Part shown: one piece after another, positions 61,440 through 64,000 of the stretch
How positions within the stretch are numbered: the first letter of the stretch is position 1
Layout: each line of letters begins with the position of its first letter
Assembly (NCBI GenBank): GCA_964023275.1
Contig: OZ029913.1
Span: 45,325,976 to 45,389,975, forward strand
DNA length: 64,000 bases
Reading direction: 5' to 3'
Source: Norana najaformis
Taxonomy: Eukaryota; Annelida; Clitellata; Crassiclitellata; Hormogastridae
The notes under the pieces: generated by a model
The model's input: the letters and a program-made list of their open reading frames with translations, nothing else
Databases searched by the model: none
Told to the model about the DNA's origin: nothing
Made by a program: the position numbers and the translations under genes

Positions 61440-62700
61440 GCACTAAGGCAAGAAGGAGGGAAAACTTAAGGATAAGAAGGGGATGAAAAAAATGAGGTTA
61501 CAAGTCTCAGTCAAGGTTGTTGGTTGGAGCAAGCTGAGAACTGGTCGAGGAGAGTATGAAAGGCTTTCAGATGAGCAAATGTGGGAAAAGTTGAGTCTTA
61601 GGGCCAAGATCTTGTCAGAAAGGAAGCACAAGAACCTGTCGACAAGGGAAGAGTGTGGTGGAGAGATCAGTAATATATTGGATTTGTCATGGTGTGGGAT
61701 CCTGTTTACTGCCTGCCATAACAACCTAGGAGATGAGGAGCATACAGAGACCAAATGAGAAAAGCAGTTGGATTTCACAGCTGAGACAAATTTATGAACA
61801 TTATGACACTGGTGCCTAAATTTGAGGCTATGAGAAGGTAAATGGGAGCATAATCAACACCTCTCAAGCCGGCTGTGGAGCCTCCTAGCAGAGGCAATAT
61901 CCAAGATGTACCAGGGCTGGGAAGGGCGTGCTACAAACTTCTTAGATTTAGCACAAATGAGCTTATCCAAGTTTAAGATAAAGTTGAATTTAGTTGGGCA
62001 GCAAGTTCGGTAGACATTTGTGCTGGGCACAGTCACAGAGGGGAGGCAAGGATGTCGGCTTTGAAGGTGGAAACATCGTTAAGCATTTTCCAAGGATGTT
62101 AACTGATGAAAGACTAAGTAGGAGGTGGCTTATTGTGAAAGAAACCTGAGCAGTAATGGCAGTATGGTTAGACAAAACATGACTCAGAAGGAGAGATATT
62201 CATACCAGCAGAATAGCTGGTCCTCGTTATAGGGAGATAAAAGTATATTCTCCATGTCATGAGTTGGGAAGGAGACATGCTGCATAAGACTGAAGACAGA
62301 GAGGAGATCCAGGAATTTCTTTGAAGCATAGTCCAGAGTATCTGTGTGTATATTAAAGTTGCCCACTATTATAAGTTCAGAAGGAGAAGAAACCAGAATT
62401 GCAAGCAGTGATTGGAATACAAAGAAATAGTCAGAAAGTGAAAGAGTGAAAACATTAACAAAAATGAGGTGCCAGTTTCAAGAGTTCAGGGTAGCAATAA
62501 GGCTTTCAACTAACTTTTGTGACTTTGGAGTTAGCATAGGTGAATGGAAGCAAGCTAGTTTAGGTGTGATTTGTGAAGAAAGGCAACTTCACCAAACAAG
62601 TCTGTTCAGCTGAGACTCATTTAGGAGAGCAAAGGACAGCGGAATCATGTCTGAAATGAAGGAATGAATACATCCTAAATAAGAAAAAAAATTCTTCAGT
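61440..62700 (-). pseudogene. LINE ORF2 fragment, minus strand, endonuclease to linker
   Basis: From the 3' side: near 62540-62200 the minus frames give a GNFNIHTDTLD motif and KKFLDLLSVFSLMQHVSFPT, the end of an apurinic-like endonuclease domain. Near 61900 come IASARRLHSRLERC (linker) and, at 61778-61443, LLWQAVNRIPHHDKSNIL and a RFLCFLSDKI segment (pre-RT). Frameshifts separate them and RT is lacking. Confidence 0.8.
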
Positions 62701-63345
62701 TCAAGGGTTACTCATGAACGCAGATAATTAAAACAGTGAAAGCCATTGGTAGTTTGGACCTAAAAACCAAAATAGTAAGAGATCATAGTTGGGATCTAGC
62801 TATGCCCATCAAGGTCATGAAACAGAAAGTACAGGTCAGCCGGTGTCCATGCACAAATGCAAGAAAATCAATAGTAAGTAGAAGGAGATAATTTAAACTC
62901 ATCAGAAACAGCAAAAAAGAGACAAACTAGTCTGAAAATATAAATTTTAAGAACAGAAAAGATAAAAATTTAACTGTTAAAATGACAAAATTTATATCAA
63001 ATGCAGCATGAAATTCAAAAATCAATGTAGCCAGCTTAAACAACAATAAATAAAATCATAATTAAGAAACCATTAAACTTTCACCTTAATTATAACAGAT
63101 ATAACTACATGTCAGTTATCAGAAAACGTGGATAAAAGCAGAACACCTGTGTATAGCAATTCTATAATACAAATGCAAGACGGCCATGATGTGGCCATGT
63201 TTTTTGCCAATTGTCAGTTTTCCTTAAATTTCATCTTAAAGTGAAATATGTTCAATAATTCAGCTATGGTATACGATATCTGCTGTTTTAAACTAGTAAG
63301 TAGGATTTATAGTGCCGCATAAGATAACCAAGTTATTCTGGCCCA
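62701..63345. other. A-rich intergenic DNA
   Basis: AT-rich with many AAA runs, possibly the 5' part of the adjacent minus-strand LINE. No coding motif recognised. Confidence 0.3.
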
Positions 63346-63349
63346 TTGC

Positions 63350-63540
63350 TGTTACAGAAAGGGGTCATCCGTTAAGAATGTCCACAAAGACGCAGAGGGG
63401 GTCACCCAAATGTGGACAAAAGGGAGGGGTTTATGTCAAATGCCGTCGGCATCTTAATTTGGAACATGAAATTATATTTCAGTACAGCCTGTACCTTACA
63501 CACCAACTTCAGTAAGACAGCAGACGGTCTGTACTGCATT
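63350..63540 (+). repeat. Interspersed repeat (GGGGTCATCC family), plus copy
   Basis: GGGGTCATCCGTTAAGAATG, GGGGGTCACCCAAATGTGG, AAAGGGAGGGG and TTTCAGTACAGCCTGTACC match the minus copy at 17395-17585. Confidence 0.7.
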
Positions 63541-63704
63541 GGAGCAGCTGGATTAAAGTACCCCACCCATAGCACAATAATCCATGCAAGATCAACCGGG
63601 TTGCCTAGTCTAGGACTTGGTGCTTCCAACAGACAATGTTGATTACAAGCAGAGGTGTACATTGATCAAACAACAGTTCAGGTCCTCACGTCAGTAGTCG
63701 CATC

Positions 63705-63916
63705 AGTTGTAGACTCACCTTCTGTGTCATTTTGGCGGATTTTTCGTCTTTTTTTGGCACTTGCTCGCTAATTTCTGAGAGTCTGCGGTTGTTAAGTTTG
63801 TGCGTTGGAATTAATCTTCATTTCTGCCGCAGATTTTAAACATATTGGATGGTATTTTCTGTGCATATTATTTCGGTGTAGGCCCTACATAACTTCATGA
63901 GGAGGGATGGGCTTCG
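63705..63916 (+). repeat. Interspersed repeat shared with 52275-52510
   Basis: GTGTCATTTTGGCGGATTTT, CTTGCTCGCTAATTTCT, GTTGTTAAGTTTGTGC and CATTTCTGCCGCAGATTTTA parallel the 52-kb copy. The following GAGGGATGGGCTTCGTAATC joins the repeat found at 13783. Confidence 0.65.
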
Positions 63917-64000
63917 TAATCGTAATCCCGAGATTTCTACAGCGCCCAACAAAAGCCACGTCACGGGGACCAGCTTATTCACATGCACTCAGTCAAAACA
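63917..64000 (+). repeat. Interspersed repeat, plus copy of the 13783 family
   Basis: CCGAGATTTCTACAGCGCCC, AAAGCCACGTCACGGGGACC and AGCTTATTCAC are nearly identical to 13783-13855. The repeat runs off the window end. Confidence 0.8.

Overview
This is nuclear DNA from an animal. It holds spliced genes with GT-AG introns, decayed LINE, SINE, Ty3/gypsy-type and cut-and-paste transposons, and many microsatellites. There are no bacterial-type operons, no CRISPR array and no recognisable standalone tRNA or rRNA gene. The one gene identified with certainty is the alpha subunit of the AP-2 clathrin adaptor, on the + strand. Its protein keeps the alpha-adaptin trunk, hinge and appendage. Repeat content and low intronic CpG suggest an invertebrate with gene-body methylation, perhaps a marine deuterostome or lophotrochozoan, but the phylum cannot be fixed from this window.

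Layout. (1) About 1-14.7 kb: CpG-containing, gene-poor and repeat-dominated. It includes trinucleotide and tetranucleotide satellites, a GC-rich 36/27-bp minisatellite, LINE 3' ends, Ty3/gypsy integrase and RT-RNaseH fragments, LTR-like repeats and a cluster of inverted and tandem repeats at 13.4-14.2 kb. (2) About 14.7-19.0 kb: a candidate promoter (E-box and NRF1-like motif), then at least three phase-compatible exons of an unrecognised + strand gene ending at 18974. (3) 19.0-21.6 kb: a LINE, a TIR transposon and a SINE-like repeat between the two genes. (4) 21703-59283: the whole AP2A coding region in 23 exons over about 37.6 kb, with introns full of transposons. (5) 59.3-64 kb: no coding exons seen; LINE fragments and repeat families that also occur on the 5' side of the gene.

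The spliced AP2A protein is about 973 residues: trunk (exons 1-15), hinge (exons 16-17) and appendage (exons 18-23). With beta2, mu2 and sigma2 subunits it would form AP-2, which binds PI(4,5)P2, dileucine cargo, clathrin and accessory proteins at the plasma membrane. All but two of the intron boundaries have unambiguous phase-compatible GT-AG sites. The exceptions are the exon 8 acceptor, where homology points to a TG, and the exon 18 donor, where homology points to a place with no GT and a SINE begins a few bases beyond the last usable donor.

The most interesting non-coding structures are a roughly 1-kb near-palindrome in intron 9, an hAT-like element with AAGAC-rich ends in intron 13, a three-copy TIR family confined to AP2A introns, a LINE tail that supplies the DNA just upstream of exon 17, and the change in CpG content near 15 kb.
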